The position numbers and the translations under genes are program-made. Under the pieces are notes generated by a model. The model worked only from the letters and a program-made list of their open reading frames with translations. It did no database searches and was not told the DNA's origin. Below are positions 1 to 17,118 of a DNA stretch of 64,000 nucleotides, in pieces (the stretch's first letter is position 1; every line of letters starts with the position of its first letter). This stretch comes from Hyphomonas sp. (GTDB lineage Bacteria > Pseudomonadota > Alphaproteobacteria > Caulobacterales > Hyphomonadaceae): the NCBI RefSeq assembly GCF_022844445.1, contig NZ_JALHLS010000012.1:1-64000 (forward strand), read 5' to 3'.

Positions 1-107
1 AGGATGATCGTGATCGCTGCCGTCAGCGTCGTCTTGCCGTGGTCAACGTGGCCAATCGTGCCAATGTTCACGTGCGGCTTCGTACGCTCAAACTTTGCCT
101 TGCCCAT
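1..107 (-). CDS. tuf: Elongation factor Tu, N-terminal fragment (cut by window edge)
   Basis: Reverse complement of the first 107 bases reads [20 protein letters not shown] and continues in frame to the window edge, which is the EF-Tu N-terminus. The P-loop GHVDHGKT lies at residues 19-26. EF-Tu delivers aminoacyl-tRNA to the ribosome as a GTP complex. The ATG at 107 has an AAGGAG ribosome-binding site a few bases upstream. It follows fusA by 36 bases, the usual last gene of the str operon (rpsL-rpsG-fusA-tuf). Only about 35 residues are inside the window; residue 2 is Gly where Ala or Ser is more common. Confidence 0.95.
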   Translation of the reverse strand, partial: MGKAKFERTKPHVNIGTIGHVDHGKTTLTAAITII

Positions 108-143
108 CGGGCCTCTCCTTTGTTCTGAACTTGAGGACCGGGC

Positions 144-2267
144 TTACGAGCCCGAGACTTCCTGGATGATTTTCTGCGCTTCGGCGCGCGGGACTTCGTC
201 ATAGTGATCGAACAGCATGGTGAACTGTGCGCGGCCTTGCGACATGCCCCGAAGGTTGGACACATAGCCGAACATGTTGACCAGCGGCACCATCGCCGTG
301 ATCGCCGTGGCATTGCCCCGGGGCTCTGAACCCTGGATCTGGCCGCGGCGTGAGTTAAGGTCACCAATCACGTCACCCATATAGTCTTCCGGGGTGACAA
401 CTTCGACCTTCATGATGGGTTCCATCAGGCGCGGATCGCCCTTGCCTTTCAGCTCGCGGAATGCGCCGCGGGCTGCGATTTCGAAGGCCAGAACGCTCGA
501 GTCGACATCGTGGAACGCGCCGTCAACCAGTCTGGCCCGGAAGTCGGTCACAGGATAACCGGCAAGCAGCCCGTTTTCCTTGGCCATGTCGAGACCCTTG
601 CTGACGCCGGGAATGTATTCCTTCGGCACGGCGCCGCCGACGATTGCGCTTTCGAAGATGAAGCCCGAACCCGGCTCAAGCGGCTCGAACTCGAGCTTGA
701 TGCGGGCGAACTGGCCGGTACCGCCCGACTGCTTCTTGTGCGTGTAGTCGATCATCGCAGCGCGGCCGAGTTTCTCACGATACGCCACCTGCGGCTGGCC
801 GATATTGGCTTCAACCTTGAACTCGCGGCGGAGGCGGTCGATCAGGATGTCGAGGTGAAGCTCGCCCATGCCTTTCATGATCGTCTGGCCGGATTCGAAA
901 TCGGTTTCGACGCGGAAGGACGGGTCTTCGGCAGCGAGGCGCTGCAGACCAACCGACATCTTCTCCTGGTCAGCCTTGGTTTTCGGCTCGACGGCGATCT
1001 CGATGACCGGCTGCGGGAACGTCATCGTTTCGAGAACGACGGGCTGGGCCGGATCGCAGACCGTATCACCGGTCGTCGTTTCCTTGAGGCCCGCCAGCGC
1101 CACGATGTCGCCCGCAAAGGCTTCAGCGATTTCGTCCTGCTTGTTGGCATGCATCATGACCATGCGGCCGACGCGTTCTTTCTTACCCTTGGTCGCGTTG
1201 AGGAAGGAGTCGCCCTTCTTCAGCTGACCGGAATAGATCCGGGTAAAGGTGAGCGTGCCCATGTAGGGGTCGTTCATGATCTTGAACGCAAGTCCGGCAA
1301 ACGGCTGGCTGTCATCGGCCGAACGCGGAATGTCGCGCGTTTCGGTTTCGTCGCCCGGCTTGAAGCCCATGTAAGCGGGCACATCGAGCGGGCTCGGCAG
1401 GAAGTCGACCACGGCGTTCAGCATCGGCTGGACGCCTTTGTTCTTGAACGCCGAGCCGCACAGGACAGGCATGAATTTCAGGGCCAGCGTGCCCTTACGG
1501 ATCAGCGCGCGGAGGGCAGCGATATCCGGCTCCTTGCCTTCAAGGAACGCTTCCATCGCGTCGTCGTCCATTTCGACGGCGAGCTCGATCAGATGCGCGC
1601 GCATCTCTTCGGCTTTCGCTTTCAGGCTCTCGCGGATCGGCTTCAGCACCCAGGTGGCGCCGAGGTCTTCGCCTTCCCAGACCCATTCCTTCATCGTGAT
1701 GAGGTCGATGTGGCCTTCAAGCTCGGTTTCCGAGCCGATCGGAAGCTGGATCGGCGCCGGGGTTGCACCGGTGCGCTCCTTGATCATCGTCACGCAGTTG
1801 AAGAAATCCGCGCCGGTCTTGTCCATCTTGTTGACGAACACGATGCGCGGAACCTTGTAGCGGTCGGCCTGGCGCCAGACGGTTTCGGTCTGCGGCTCAA
1901 CGCCGGCGTTGCCGTCCAGAAGAACGACGGCGCCATCGAGCACGGCGAGCGAACGCTCGACTTCGATCGTGAAGTCAACGTGGCCGGGCGTGTCGATGAT
2001 GTTGAAGCGGAATTTCGGCGACTGGGCGGTCGAGCCGTCTTCGGTGCGTTCCCAGAACGTCGTCGTGGCAGCCGACGTGATCGTGATGCCGCGTTCCTGC
2101 TCCTGCTCCATCCAGTCCATGGTGGCGGCGCCATCGTGCACTTCGCCGATCTTGTGCGACTTGCCCGTGTAGTAGAGGACGCGCTCAGTCGTCGTGGTTT
2201 TGCCGGCATCGATGTGTGCGATGATGCCGAAGTTCCGGTAGCGCTCCAGCGGGTATTCGCGGGCCAT
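144..2267 (-). CDS. fusA: Elongation factor G
   Basis: Translational GTPase that drives ribosomal translocation. The ORF is open for 728 codons, but the family N-terminus is [20 protein letters not shown], so I place the start at 2267, giving 707 aa, a normal EF-G length. G1 AHIDAGKT is at residues 17-24, with DTPGHVDFT (G3) and NKMDK (G4) following. The C-terminal domains ([10 protein letters not shown] and the later SRRGQIQG segment) are intact. It lies between rpsG and tuf on the minus strand as part of the str operon. The 21 extra in-frame codons upstream lack family similarity and are probably untranslated. Confidence 0.97.
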   Translation of the reverse strand: MAREYPLERYRNFGIIAHIDAGKTTTTERVLYYTGKSHKIGEVHDGAATMDWMEQEQERGITITSAATTTFWERTEDGSTAQSPKFRFNIIDTPGHVDFTIEVERSLAVLDGAVVLLDGNAGVEPQTETVWRQADRYKVPRIVFVNKMDKTGADFFNCVTMIKERTGATPAPIQLPIGSETELEGHIDLITMKEWVWEGEDLGATWVLKPIRESLKAKAEEMRAHLIELAVEMDDDAMEAFLEGKEPDIAALRALIRKGTLALKFMPVLCGSAFKNKGVQPMLNAVVDFLPSPLDVPAYMGFKPGDETETRDIPRSADDSQPFAGLAFKIMNDPYMGTLTFTRIYSGQLKKGDSFLNATKGKKERVGRMVMMHANKQDEIAEAFAGDIVALAGLKETTTGDTVCDPAQPVVLETMTFPQPVIEIAVEPKTKADQEKMSVGLQRLAAEDPSFRVETDFESGQTIMKGMGELHLDILIDRLRREFKVEANIGQPQVAYREKLGRAAMIDYTHKKQSGGTGQFARIKLEFEPLEPGSGFIFESAIVGGAVPKEYIPGVSKGLDMAKENGLLAGYPVTDFRARLVDGAFHDVDSSVLAFEIAARGAFRELKGKGDPRLMEPIMKVEVVTPEDYMGDVIGDLNSRRGQIQGSEPRGNATAITAMVPLVNMFGYVSNLRGMSQGRAQFTMLFDHYDEVPRAEAQKIIQEVSGS

Positions 2268-2358
2268 GGTGTAAACCTTCGTGTTCAGTGTTCCAGGTAG
2301 CGGAAAGGGGTGTCTCGCCCGGGCGAGCAACCTCTTCCGCCCGGACAGTTAGTGCTGG

Positions 2359-2844
<486 letters not shown>

Positions 2845-3216
2845 TTACTTCGGCTTCTTGGCGCCGTAGTGCGAGCGGCGTTGCTTACGGTTCTTGACGG
2901 GCTGGGTATCGAGGGCGCCGCGCACGATGTGGTAGCGCACGCCCGGAAGGTCTTTCACGCGGCCGCCGCGGATGAGCACGACCGAGTGCTCCTGCAGGTT
3001 GTGGCCTTCGCCAGGGATGTAGCACAGCGATTCAAATCCGGAGGTCATCCGCACCTTGGCCACTTTGCGAAGTGCCGAGTTCGGCTTCTTCGGCGTGGTG
3101 GTGTAGACGCGCGTGCAGACGCCGCGGCGCTGCGGACAGGCCTTCAGGGCCGGCGTCTTCGTACGGGTGCGCTTGGGCTCGCGCGGATTGCGGATCAGCT
3201 GCTGGATAGTCGGCAT
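2845..3216 (-). CDS. rpsL: Small-subunit ribosomal protein uS12
   Basis: Decoding-centre protein S12. The ORF is open for 148 codons, but the family start is [11 protein letters not shown] at 3216, giving 123 aa. The decoding loop [10 protein letters not shown] carries Lys43 and the segment [12 protein letters not shown] carries Lys88, the residues whose replacement usually gives streptomycin resistance, so this allele looks wild type. It is the first gene of the str operon, with rpsG, fusA and tuf downstream. A promoter candidate lies about 180 bases upstream at 3393-3421. Confidence 0.97.
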   Translation of the reverse strand: MPTIQQLIRNPREPKRTRTKTPALKACPQRRGVCTRVYTTTPKKPNSALRKVAKVRMTSGFESLCYIPGEGHNLQEHSVVLIRGGRVKDLPGVRYHIVRGALDTQPVKNRKQRRSHYGAKKPK

Positions 3217-3392
3217 CGGGCCTGATGTCTCTTCATACGTTGTGGCCCGGGGGCCGATAATGACAACTGCCCCGAAGGCCTGATGTGGCATCCGGGACGG
3301 CGGGAATTTGGGGGCCAGATTGACCGGTGCATCGCTGCGGCCGGTGCGGTTTGCAGGCGCAGCGCCCGTTTACCTCTCTGACGATTTGGCGG

Positions 3393-3421
3393 CGTGTAGA
3401 CTCGCGCGGGCGGCGCGTCAA
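3393..3421 (-). promoter_or_regulatory. Probable promoter of the rpsL-rpsG-fusA-tuf operon
   Basis: On the minus strand the sequence reads TTGACG, about 15 bases, then TCTACACG. TTGACG is a near-consensus -35 box. The second element resembles the GCTANAWC -10 element described for Caulobacter housekeeping sigma factor. It lies downstream of the rpoC terminator and would give an rpsL leader of roughly 170 nt. Assigned by eye; no start-site mapping is available. Confidence 0.5.
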
Positions 3422-3469
3422 GGGCGCCGAACCGTTGCAAGACCGTAAAGAAGAGGCCGGGCAAGCCTT

Positions 3470-3577
3470 CTAGAAAGGCAAAACACCGCCCCAGCTGCGA
3501 AAACACATCCAGGCGATCAGGGCGACGGCGGCCGCCGCGCACCCCGCCCCGGCCAGGTCAGCTTTCGAGAGTTTCAT
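3470..3577 (-). CDS. Candidate 35-aa single-pass membrane microprotein
   Basis: A short ORF, absent from the ORF track, lying between the rpoC terminator and the rpsL promoter. It runs ATG to TAG and reads MKLSKADLAGAGCAAAAVAL followed by IAWMCFRSWGGVLPF. It has a short basic start, one hydrophobic Ala/Val/Leu-rich segment at about residues 8-24 that could span a membrane, and a Trp/Phe-containing tail. I see only a weak GGGA upstream as a ribosome-binding site, and the start lies about 20 bases after the rpoC terminator, so transcription would need its own promoter or read-through. I recognise no family. The membrane-like composition favours a real peptide, but chance cannot be excluded. Confidence 0.3.
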   Translation of the reverse strand: MKLSKADLAGAGCAAAAVALIAWMCFRSWGGVLPF

Positions 3578-3597
3578 CGGCGCGAGTCCCGAAATGA

Positions 3598-3625
3598 AAA
3601 AGCCTGCCGGAAATGGCAGGCTTTT
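3598..3625 (-). terminator. Intrinsic terminator of the rpoBC operon
   Basis: A perfect 11-bp stem AAAAGCCTGCC / GGCAGGCTTTT with a 6-nt loop lies about 30 bases after the rpoC stop. On the minus strand it is followed by a T-rich stretch (CTTTTTC). Position and orientation fit termination of rplJL-rpoBC transcription before rpsL. Confidence 0.85.
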
Positions 3626-3654
3626 CCGTTGGTTTCAAGCGGTCAGGAGGGCGT

Positions 3655-7866
<4,212 letters not shown>

Positions 7867-7993
7867 CGGTGTCTGCTCCTTCGGGTGGGCGTTGGGAGGC
7901 TTCGGCCCCCTGCCCTGAAAAATTCCGGTATCAGGCTTGGCCCCGCCGGCAGATCCGGACTGCCTGCGGGGCTTTGACTCTAAGCTTTCGCGT

Positions 7994-12127
<4,134 letters not shown>

Positions 12128-12280
12128 CCCAAGTTCCCATTTTTTCGGCGCCGCCAGGAGGGGCGGCAAGCCGGAGTTTGAAACGCGAGCACGCGGCGGC
12201 CTGAAAGTCAGACCGCCGCGCTGATCCAGAACAGGATGGTGCCTCGCGCGAACACCGTCCGGATACACGCCATAAGGCGC

Positions 12281-12658
12281 TTACTTCAGTTCGACTTTGG
12301 CGCCTGCGTCTTCGAACTTCTTCTTCAGGGCTTCGCCGTCAGCTTTCGAAACCGCTTCTTTCACGGTTTTCGGAGCGGACTCGACGAGGTCCTTGGCTTC
12401 TTTCAGGCCGAGCGAAGGAACAACTTCGCGGACGAGCTTGATGACTTCGATTTTCTTCGCACCGGCATCGGTGAGAACAACGTCGAATTCGGTTTGCACT
12501 TCGGCAGCAGCAGCGGGAGCACCGCCACCAGCAGCTGCAACGGCGACCGGCGCAGCGGCCGAAACGCCCCATTTTTCTTCGAGAAGTTTCGCAAGTTCAG
12601 CCGCTTCGAGAACGGTCAGAGCCGAGAGGTCTTCGACAATCTTGTCCAGATTTGCCAT
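12281..12658 (-). CDS. rplL: Large-subunit ribosomal protein bL12 (L7/L12)
   Basis: Stalk protein that recruits translation GTPases, 125 aa. The N-terminal dimerisation domain ([20 protein letters not shown]) is followed by an Ala/Gly-rich hinge at about residues 34-52 and the conserved C-terminal domain ([30 protein letters not shown]). It lies 60 bases after rplJ and upstream of rpoBC, the common rplJL-rpoBC order. Confidence 0.97.
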   Translation of the reverse strand: MANLDKIVEDLSALTVLEAAELAKLLEEKWGVSAAAPVAVAAAGGGAPAAAAEVQTEFDVVLTDAGAKKIEVIKLVREVVPSLGLKEAKDLVESAPKTVKEAVSKADGEALKKKFEDAGAKVELK

Positions 12659-12718
12659 GGTTCAATGTCCTGTTGTTTGGGTCTTTGTTGAGGTCGTAGG
12701 TTTGCGAAAACGGGTATC

Positions 12719-13234
12719 TTAAGCCGCGTCTTTCGACGCGTAAGCGGACACCACGCGGGCAAGTTGCGATGCCGGCGCCTGAAGGATGCCAGCGATCTTC
12801 GTCGCCGGCGCCTGCACGAGGCCGATAATCTTGCCACGCAGTTGATCGAGAGAGGGCAGCTTTGCGAGCATCTCGACGCCTTTGGCATCAAGCACCTGCT
12901 CGCCCATCACCGCACCGATGATCACGAGTTTCGAATTTTCCTTCGAGAACTCGTCAGCCGCTTTCGCAGCCGACACCGGATCCGGGGAATAGGCGATGGC
13001 AACAGGACCCTGGAAGAGTTCTGCAGCCTTGTCGCCGCCCGTCCCGCCAAGGGCGATTTTCGCCAGGCGGTTCTTGACCACTTTGAAGTGCGCGCCGTCC
13101 TTGCGGAGCATGCCACGCAGCTTCGTCATTTCCGCTACGGTGAGACCGGTATAGTGGGTCACGATGACCACGCCCGACTGTTCGAACACCCCTTTCAGGG
13201 TATCGAGAGCCGCGCTTTTTCCAGCTTTATCCAT
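12719..13234 (-). CDS. rplJ: Large-subunit ribosomal protein uL10
   Basis: Base of the L12 stalk. The ORF track start at 13384 is too early. The family N-terminus MDKAGKSAALDTLKGVFEQS begins at 13234, giving 171 aa, a normal size for L10. VVTHYTGLTVAEMTKLR and KVVKNRLAKIAL are typical, and the C-terminal helices bind L12 dimers. A roughly 400-base leader lies upstream with a promoter candidate and a stable hairpin, in line with the known L10 feedback control of rplJL translation. Confidence 0.96.
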   Translation of the reverse strand: MDKAGKSAALDTLKGVFEQSGVVIVTHYTGLTVAEMTKLRGMLRKDGAHFKVVKNRLAKIALGGTGGDKAAELFQGPVAIAYSPDPVSAAKAADEFSKENSKLVIIGAVMGEQVLDAKGVEMLAKLPSLDQLRGKIIGLVQAPATKIAGILQAPASQLARVVSAYASKDAA

Positions 13235-13454
13235 TGCGGGTCTCCATTGAGGCGTCCGGACCATCCGGCCGCCCTGGTAATCGCCTTCCGCCTTGCGGCA
13301 TCCAGCGCCTGCCCAGGGATTGGCCTGCCCGGTACGCCCTTCCCTGAAAAATCCAGGAAAATCCGAACCGTATCTACGCCTCACCCCGTCTGCATAGGTG
13401 GCCTTGCGGCCCTTGGCACCCTGTAGAAGAGCGGCCTATGGTCTGTGACAGGAA

Positions 13455-13491
13455 ACGGGAGTCCCCCGAATACACATCGGTGAACTCCCGT
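13455..13491 (-). promoter_or_regulatory. Hairpin in the rplJ leader, candidate L10 feedback element
   Basis: Arms ACGGGAGT and ACTCCCGT pair perfectly, with an inner CCGA/TCGG stem and an internal loop. The hairpin starts within a few bases of the predicted transcription start and lies about 220 bases before rplJ. It has no T-tract, so it is not a terminator. L10-L12 leaders with stem-internal-loop structures are known upstream of rplJ in bacteria; assignment to that class here is inference from position and shape only. Confidence 0.4.
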
Positions 13492-13502
13492 CAAGCGGCG
13501 GG

Positions 13503-13530
13503 CATTAACGCTTTTTCCACCGGTCCGCAA
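13503..13530 (-). promoter_or_regulatory. Candidate promoter of rplJL-rpoBC
   Basis: The minus strand reads TTGCGG, 16 bases, TTAATG, directly ahead of the leader hairpin and downstream of the rplA terminator. The boxes are only a moderate match to TTGACA/TATAAT, but the terminator at 13573-13607 implies that rplJ needs its own promoter in this interval. Confidence 0.35.
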
Positions 13531-13572
13531 CCCCCTGCCCGCTTTTTTGTGAAGGCAGTTTTCAGCCAGAAA

Positions 13573-13607
13573 AAACCCGGCCCCCCGCAAGTGCAGAGGC
13601 CGGGCTT
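13573..13607 (-). terminator. Intrinsic terminator after rplKA
   Basis: A 7-bp all-GC stem (CCCGGCC / GGCCGGG) about 30 bases after the rplA stop, followed on the minus strand by a run of six or so T residues (GGGTTTTTTC). It separates the rplKA unit from rplJL-rpoBC. Confidence 0.75.
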
Positions 13608-13637
13608 TGTGACTTGAGGCGGGTTGGCCTGCGCCGA

Positions 13638-14330
13638 TCAGCCTTTGGCTTCGGCCAGATCGATGACCACGCCGCCGCCCATGGTGGACGACAGGGTGAC
13701 CTTGCGCACGAACGTGCCCTTGGCGCCCGACGGACGGGCCTTGACCAGCGCGCCGAGGAAGGCGGTGACGTTCTTCTCGATGTCAGCATCGGAGAAGGAC
13801 GCCTTGCCGACGCCGGCGTGCACGATACCGGCCTTTTCGACCTTGAACTCGACGGCGCCGCCCTTGGCGTCCTTGACGGCCTGGGCGATGTTCGGGGTGA
13901 CCGTGCCGACTTTCGGGTTCGGCATCAGGCCGCGCGGGCCGAGCACCTTACCGAGACGGCCGACAAGACCCATCATGTCCGGGGTCGCGATGACGCGGTC
14001 GAAGTCCATGAAGCCGCCATTGACCTTCTCAAACAGGTCTTCGGCGCCCACGATGTCGGCGCCGGCGGTGCGGGCTTCGTCAGCCTTCTTGTCCTTGGCG
14101 AACACGGCAACGCGGATGTTCTTGCCGGTACCGGCCGGCAGGTTGACCACGCTGCGGACCTGCTGGTCGGCATATTTGGGGTCAACGCCGAGGTTAACGG
14201 CGATCTCGATGGTTTCGTCGAACTTCGCTTTGGCGTTCGATTTCACGAGCTTCACAGCATCGGAGATCGTGTACGTCTTGGTGACGTCGATCGTCTGCTC
14301 GATGGCGCGGGTACGTTTTCCTTTGGCCAT
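13638..14330 (-). CDS. rplA: Large-subunit ribosomal protein uL1
   Basis: L1 stalk protein involved in E-site tRNA release, and in many bacteria an autoregulator of rplKA. 230 aa starting [15 protein letters not shown], the usual length. Conserved motifs: [39 protein letters not shown], and the C-terminal [15 protein letters not shown]. It begins 5 bases after the rplK stop, so the two form a tight unit. Confidence 0.97.
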   Translation of the reverse strand: MAKGKRTRAIEQTIDVTKTYTISDAVKLVKSNAKAKFDETIEIAVNLGVDPKYADQQVRSVVNLPAGTGKNIRVAVFAKDKKADEARTAGADIVGAEDLFEKVNGGFMDFDRVIATPDMMGLVGRLGKVLGPRGLMPNPKVGTVTPNIAQAVKDAKGGAVEFKVEKAGIVHAGVGKASFSDADIEKNVTAFLGALVKARPSGAKGTFVRKVTLSSTMGGGVVIDLAEAKG

Positions 14331-14335
14331 GATGC

Positions 14336-14782
14336 TTACTCCTCAACCCGAAGGCCCATCGCGCGGGCAGAGCCGGCGATGATCTTGGTGGCAGCGTCCA
14401 GATCGTTCGCGTTAAGGTCATTCATCTTGACCTTCGCAATCTCGCGGACCTGGGCCATGGTGACCTTGCCGACGGTGTCATAGCCGGGCTTCTTGGCGCC
14501 CGAGGCCGGTTTCTTGCCGAGTTTCAGGCCAGCGGCCTTCTTCAGCAGCACCGAAGCCGGCGGCGTCTTGGTGACGAAGGTGAACGACTTGTCCTGGTAA
14601 TATTCGATGACCACGGGCGTCGGAATGCCTTCTTCGAGCCCTTGCGTACGCGCGTTGAAGGCTTTGCAGAATTCCATGATGTTGATGCCGCGCTGGCCCA
14701 GGGCGGGGCCCACGGGCGGCGACGGGTTAGCCTTACCGGCCGGGATCTGGAGCTTGATCTGCCCCAGAAGTTTCTTAGCCAT
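14336..14782 (-). CDS. rplK: Large-subunit ribosomal protein uL11
   Basis: GTPase-centre protein, 148 aa from [20 protein letters not shown] at 14782; the ORF track carries 55 extra unrelated codons upstream. The [20 protein letters not shown] and [15 protein letters not shown] segments are typical. Unlike the common secE-nusG-rplK-rplA order, the gene upstream here is an M48 protease behind its own terminator, so secE and nusG are elsewhere in this genome. Confidence 0.96.
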   Translation of the reverse strand: MAKKLLGQIKLQIPAGKANPSPPVGPALGQRGINIMEFCKAFNARTQGLEEGIPTPVVIEYYQDKSFTFVTKTPPASVLLKKAAGLKLGKKPASGAKKPGYDTVGKVTMAQVREIAKVKMNDLNANDLDAATKIIAGSARAMGLRVEE

Positions 14783-14882
14783 TTTGTCCTCACAACTTTG
14801 GCGGTGGGGCGGTGGTCTTTCGATCCGCCCGGTTGATAACGAGGCTCCGCGGTACGGCTGGCAGCCTCCCGCGGAAGCGGGG

Positions 14883-14911
14883 CGTATGACCCAATGCCCC
14901 TCCCCGGTCAA
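14883..14911 (-). promoter_or_regulatory. Candidate promoter of rplKA
   Basis: The minus strand reads TTGACC, 17 bases, CATACG, placed between the terminator of the upstream M48 gene and rplK, about 100 bases before the rplK start. Good -35, modest -10. Confidence 0.45.
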
Positions 14912-14926
14912 GCGCCAGACAGAGAA

Positions 14927-14955
14927 AAGCCCGGACAGCGGGGCCATCCGGGCTT
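14927..14955 (-). terminator. Intrinsic terminator of the M48 protease gene
   Basis: A perfect 9-bp stem AAGCCCGGA / TCCGGGCTT about 25 bases after the protease stop, followed on the minus strand by CTTTTC. It insulates rplK from upstream transcription. Confidence 0.75.
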
Positions 14956-14978
14956 CAAAAGAAGGTTACTGGCAAGTC

Positions 14979-15842
14979 CTACATCAGGGCATAGCCGCGG
15001 GCGTTGATATAGCTGCGCAGCTCTTCGGCCCGGCGGACTGGATCGGGGTGTGTGGACATGAACTCCGGCGGGCGCTGGCCTTCGGACTGCGCAGCCATCA
15101 GCTCCCAAAGCCGGACGGACTGTTTCACGTCATAGCCGGCGCTGTGCATGTAATCGACGCCCAGCCTGTCGGCCTGCAGCTCGTGCTTGCGGCTGTAGGG
15201 CAGCACCACACCGAACTGTACGGCCGCGCCGCCGAGGGCGCCGATCATACTGCCATACTTGGACAGCTCTTCGGACGAGGCCACCGCAATCTGGCCCGCC
15301 ATCAGGCCGACCTGCGCCGCGGTCGTCACCGACATCCGCTCTGCTGCATGGCGGCCAACCACGTGTCCGGTCTCGTGGCCAAGTACAGAAGAGATCTGAT
15401 CATCATTCTCGGTCAGCTCAGTAATGCCGCGATACACGCCGACACGGTTGCCCGGCATAACGAAGGCGTTGACATCATCGGTGTCGAAGACGGCGACATC
15501 CCACTGGTCGTTCGGGTTCACATGGCCCTGCGCGGCAGCGCCCTTGATGGTCCGGTCCCAGATGCCGAGCACCCGGTTCTTGAGCTGCGCGTTCGACGTC
15601 TGCGGCGTCTGTGCCTTCATGTCGGTCCAGGCAGTCGCCGCCATGCTGGCGATCTGGTCATCGCCGAACAGGAGCAGCTGGCTGTCGCCGGTTGCGGCGT
15701 TGGTCGTGCAGCCGGAGACGAACGGGAACACGCTGCCGGCGGCAAGGCCCATAACGATACCCCGCCGCGACAGGCGCACGCGCGGTGCTTCGGCGAGCAG
15801 TCGGCTATCGAACGTTTCACCCAGATCATAATCACGCGACAT
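14979..15842 (-). CDS. M48 family metalloprotease lipoprotein with Tat-type signal
   Basis: Predicted zinc endopeptidase of the LoiP/YcaL/BepA-like M48 group, probably acting on envelope proteins. The start at 15842 (MSRDYDLGE) has AGGAGA upstream and gives 287 aa; the ORF track start is 56 codons too long. Residues about 23-47 read RLSRRGIVMGLAAGSVFPFV then SGC, a twin-arginine-like signal ending in a lipobox, so an exported lipoprotein is likely. The catalytic motif is HETGH with the downstream ligand Glu-rich helix LQADRLGVDYM. The tail (STHPDPVRRAEELRSYI) is typical. It has its own terminator. A paralogue-like M48 gene lies at 52868-53839. Confidence 0.88.
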   Translation of the reverse strand: MSRDYDLGETFDSRLLAEAPRVRLSRRGIVMGLAAGSVFPFVSGCTTNAATGDSQLLLFGDDQIASMAATAWTDMKAQTPQTSNAQLKNRVLGIWDRTIKGAAAQGHVNPNDQWDVAVFDTDDVNAFVMPGNRVGVYRGITELTENDDQISSVLGHETGHVVGRHAAERMSVTTAAQVGLMAGQIAVASSEELSKYGSMIGALGGAAVQFGVVLPYSRKHELQADRLGVDYMHSAGYDVKQSVRLWELMAAQSEGQRPPEFMSTHPDPVRRAEELRSYINARGYALM

Positions 15843-15966
15843 CGGTTCATTCTCCTGTGACGGGCTTCGCGGTGAGCCTACTGCCAGCTTCACAAAAAGC
15901 AAACAGCCCGCGCCAGTGCACGGGGGTACTAGGAGAGGCGGCGTGAACCCGCTCTGAATGCGCCGG

Positions 15967-17118
15967 TTACGCGTCGGCCGCTTCGCCGACAAGCACGGCG
16001 GCCTGCTCAACCCAGCCTTCGCGCACGATGCGTCCGGAGAAACTCAAATACTCGTCGACCCATGCAACGTTCTCGGGCTTCCAGTCGGCAATCTGGTCAA
16101 AGTGGAAAACACCGAGCGAGTTCAGCACGTCCTGGATCTTCGGTCCGATGCCTCCGATCAGCGTCAGATCATCTGGCGTATCGGCAAACGGCCGCTCCAG
16201 TGCCATTGGCCGAACCCTCGGGATTTCCTTTACGGCTTCTGCATCCGCCAGTTCGTCCGCAGCTTCCAGCTGGCCGAGGATCGCTTCGGCGGCGCTCGGC
16301 GCTGCGCGTGTGTCCTGCTCTTGCGCCTCCGCTGCGGCCTCAGCCTTGCCGGCTTCCGTGTCACCTTCAAAATAGGCGAGCCGCCCTTCAAGGAACCGAA
16401 CGCGCCAGCGCAGGCGGGCGATCTCTTCCTCGGCCGGTGCGGCTGTCTCGGGCGGCGCAGCCGCTGCGGGGGCGTCGGCGACCGGCTGAGGCGCAGCTAC
16501 AGCCGGCGGCTGCGCGGGCACGTTTGCGAGCTCGGTCTGCAGCGCTTCGACGCGCGTGCGCAGATAGCCCACTTCCCATTCCAGCTTCGATGTATCGACA
16601 GCCGGCGCAGCGGGCTCCGGCGCCGCCTCGCCCGGTGCGGGCGCCGGCGCCGCCACAACGGCAGACTGCGCTTTCTCAAGTTCGGATTCCAGATGCACGA
16701 CCCGGCTCTCAAGGTGCCGGTTGCGCCAGACCAGCGTATCCTCGACCTGCGCGGCTGCAGCCGGAGCCGTTGCCACCGCCGCGCCAGCAGGCGCGGCATT
16801 TGCCGCGGCCTTCAGCGCATCGATCTCGGCAGACTTACGCGCCAGTTCGGCGGTCAGCGATTCCACTTTGCGGGTCAGGATCGGATCGGGTCCGGCGGCG
16901 ACCGGTGCCTCACCATTCGTAAGCTTGCGCTGCGCCGCAAACAGGCGCTCGACCTCTTCCCGCGCTTCGCCGAGTTCGACCTTCACCATGTCGCGTTCGA
17001 CCATCGCCTGACGCATCTTGCCGGACAGCATCATGCCGCGGATCGACCAGCCGAGAAGCAGGGTCACAACACCGGTTGCCGCGAGCGCGATCCACATATG
17101 CGTCATCAGCCAGGTCAT
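15967..17118 (-). CDS. Membrane-anchored coiled-coil protein with C-terminal helix-hairpin-helix domain
   Basis: 383 aa from ATG 17118; the ORF track start at 17526 lies inside the upstream gene. One N-terminal membrane segment (about residues 6-25, IALAATGVVTLLLGWSIRG), then a long helical region rich in Glu, Ala and Pro that looks like coiled coil with flexible linkers. The C-terminal 65 residues contain LTLIGGIGPKIQDVLNSLG, a helix-hairpin-helix fold of the kind annotated in alphaproteobacteria as predicted 5' DNA nuclease-like domains. Its ATG overlaps the TGA of the BON/OmpA gene (ATGA), so the two are translationally coupled. Function unknown; a link between envelope and nucleic acid or a protein partner is speculation. 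Confidence 0.75.
   Translation of the reverse strand: MTWLMTHMWIALAATGVVTLLLGWSIRGMMLSGKMRQAMVERDMVKVELGEAREEVERLFAAQRKLTNGEAPVAAGPDPILTRKVESLTAELARKSAEIDALKAAANAAPAGAAVATAPAAAAQVEDTLVWRNRHLESRVVHLESELEKAQSAVVAAPAPAPGEAAPEPAAPAVDTSKLEWEVGYLRTRVEALQTELANVPAQPPAVAAPQPVADAPAAAAPPETAAPAEEEIARLRWRVRFLEGRLAYFEGDTEAGKAEAAAEAQEQDTRAAPSAAEAILGQLEAADELADAEAVKEIPRVRPMALERPFADTPDDLTLIGGIGPKIQDVLNSLGVFHFDQIADWKPENVAWVDEYLSFSGRIVREGWVEQAAVLVGEAADA

Noticed and set aside
13381-13590. 69-codon minus ORF in the rplJ leader
   Set aside because: Overlaps the predicted promoter and hairpin, lacks a ribosome-binding site and is not protein-like.
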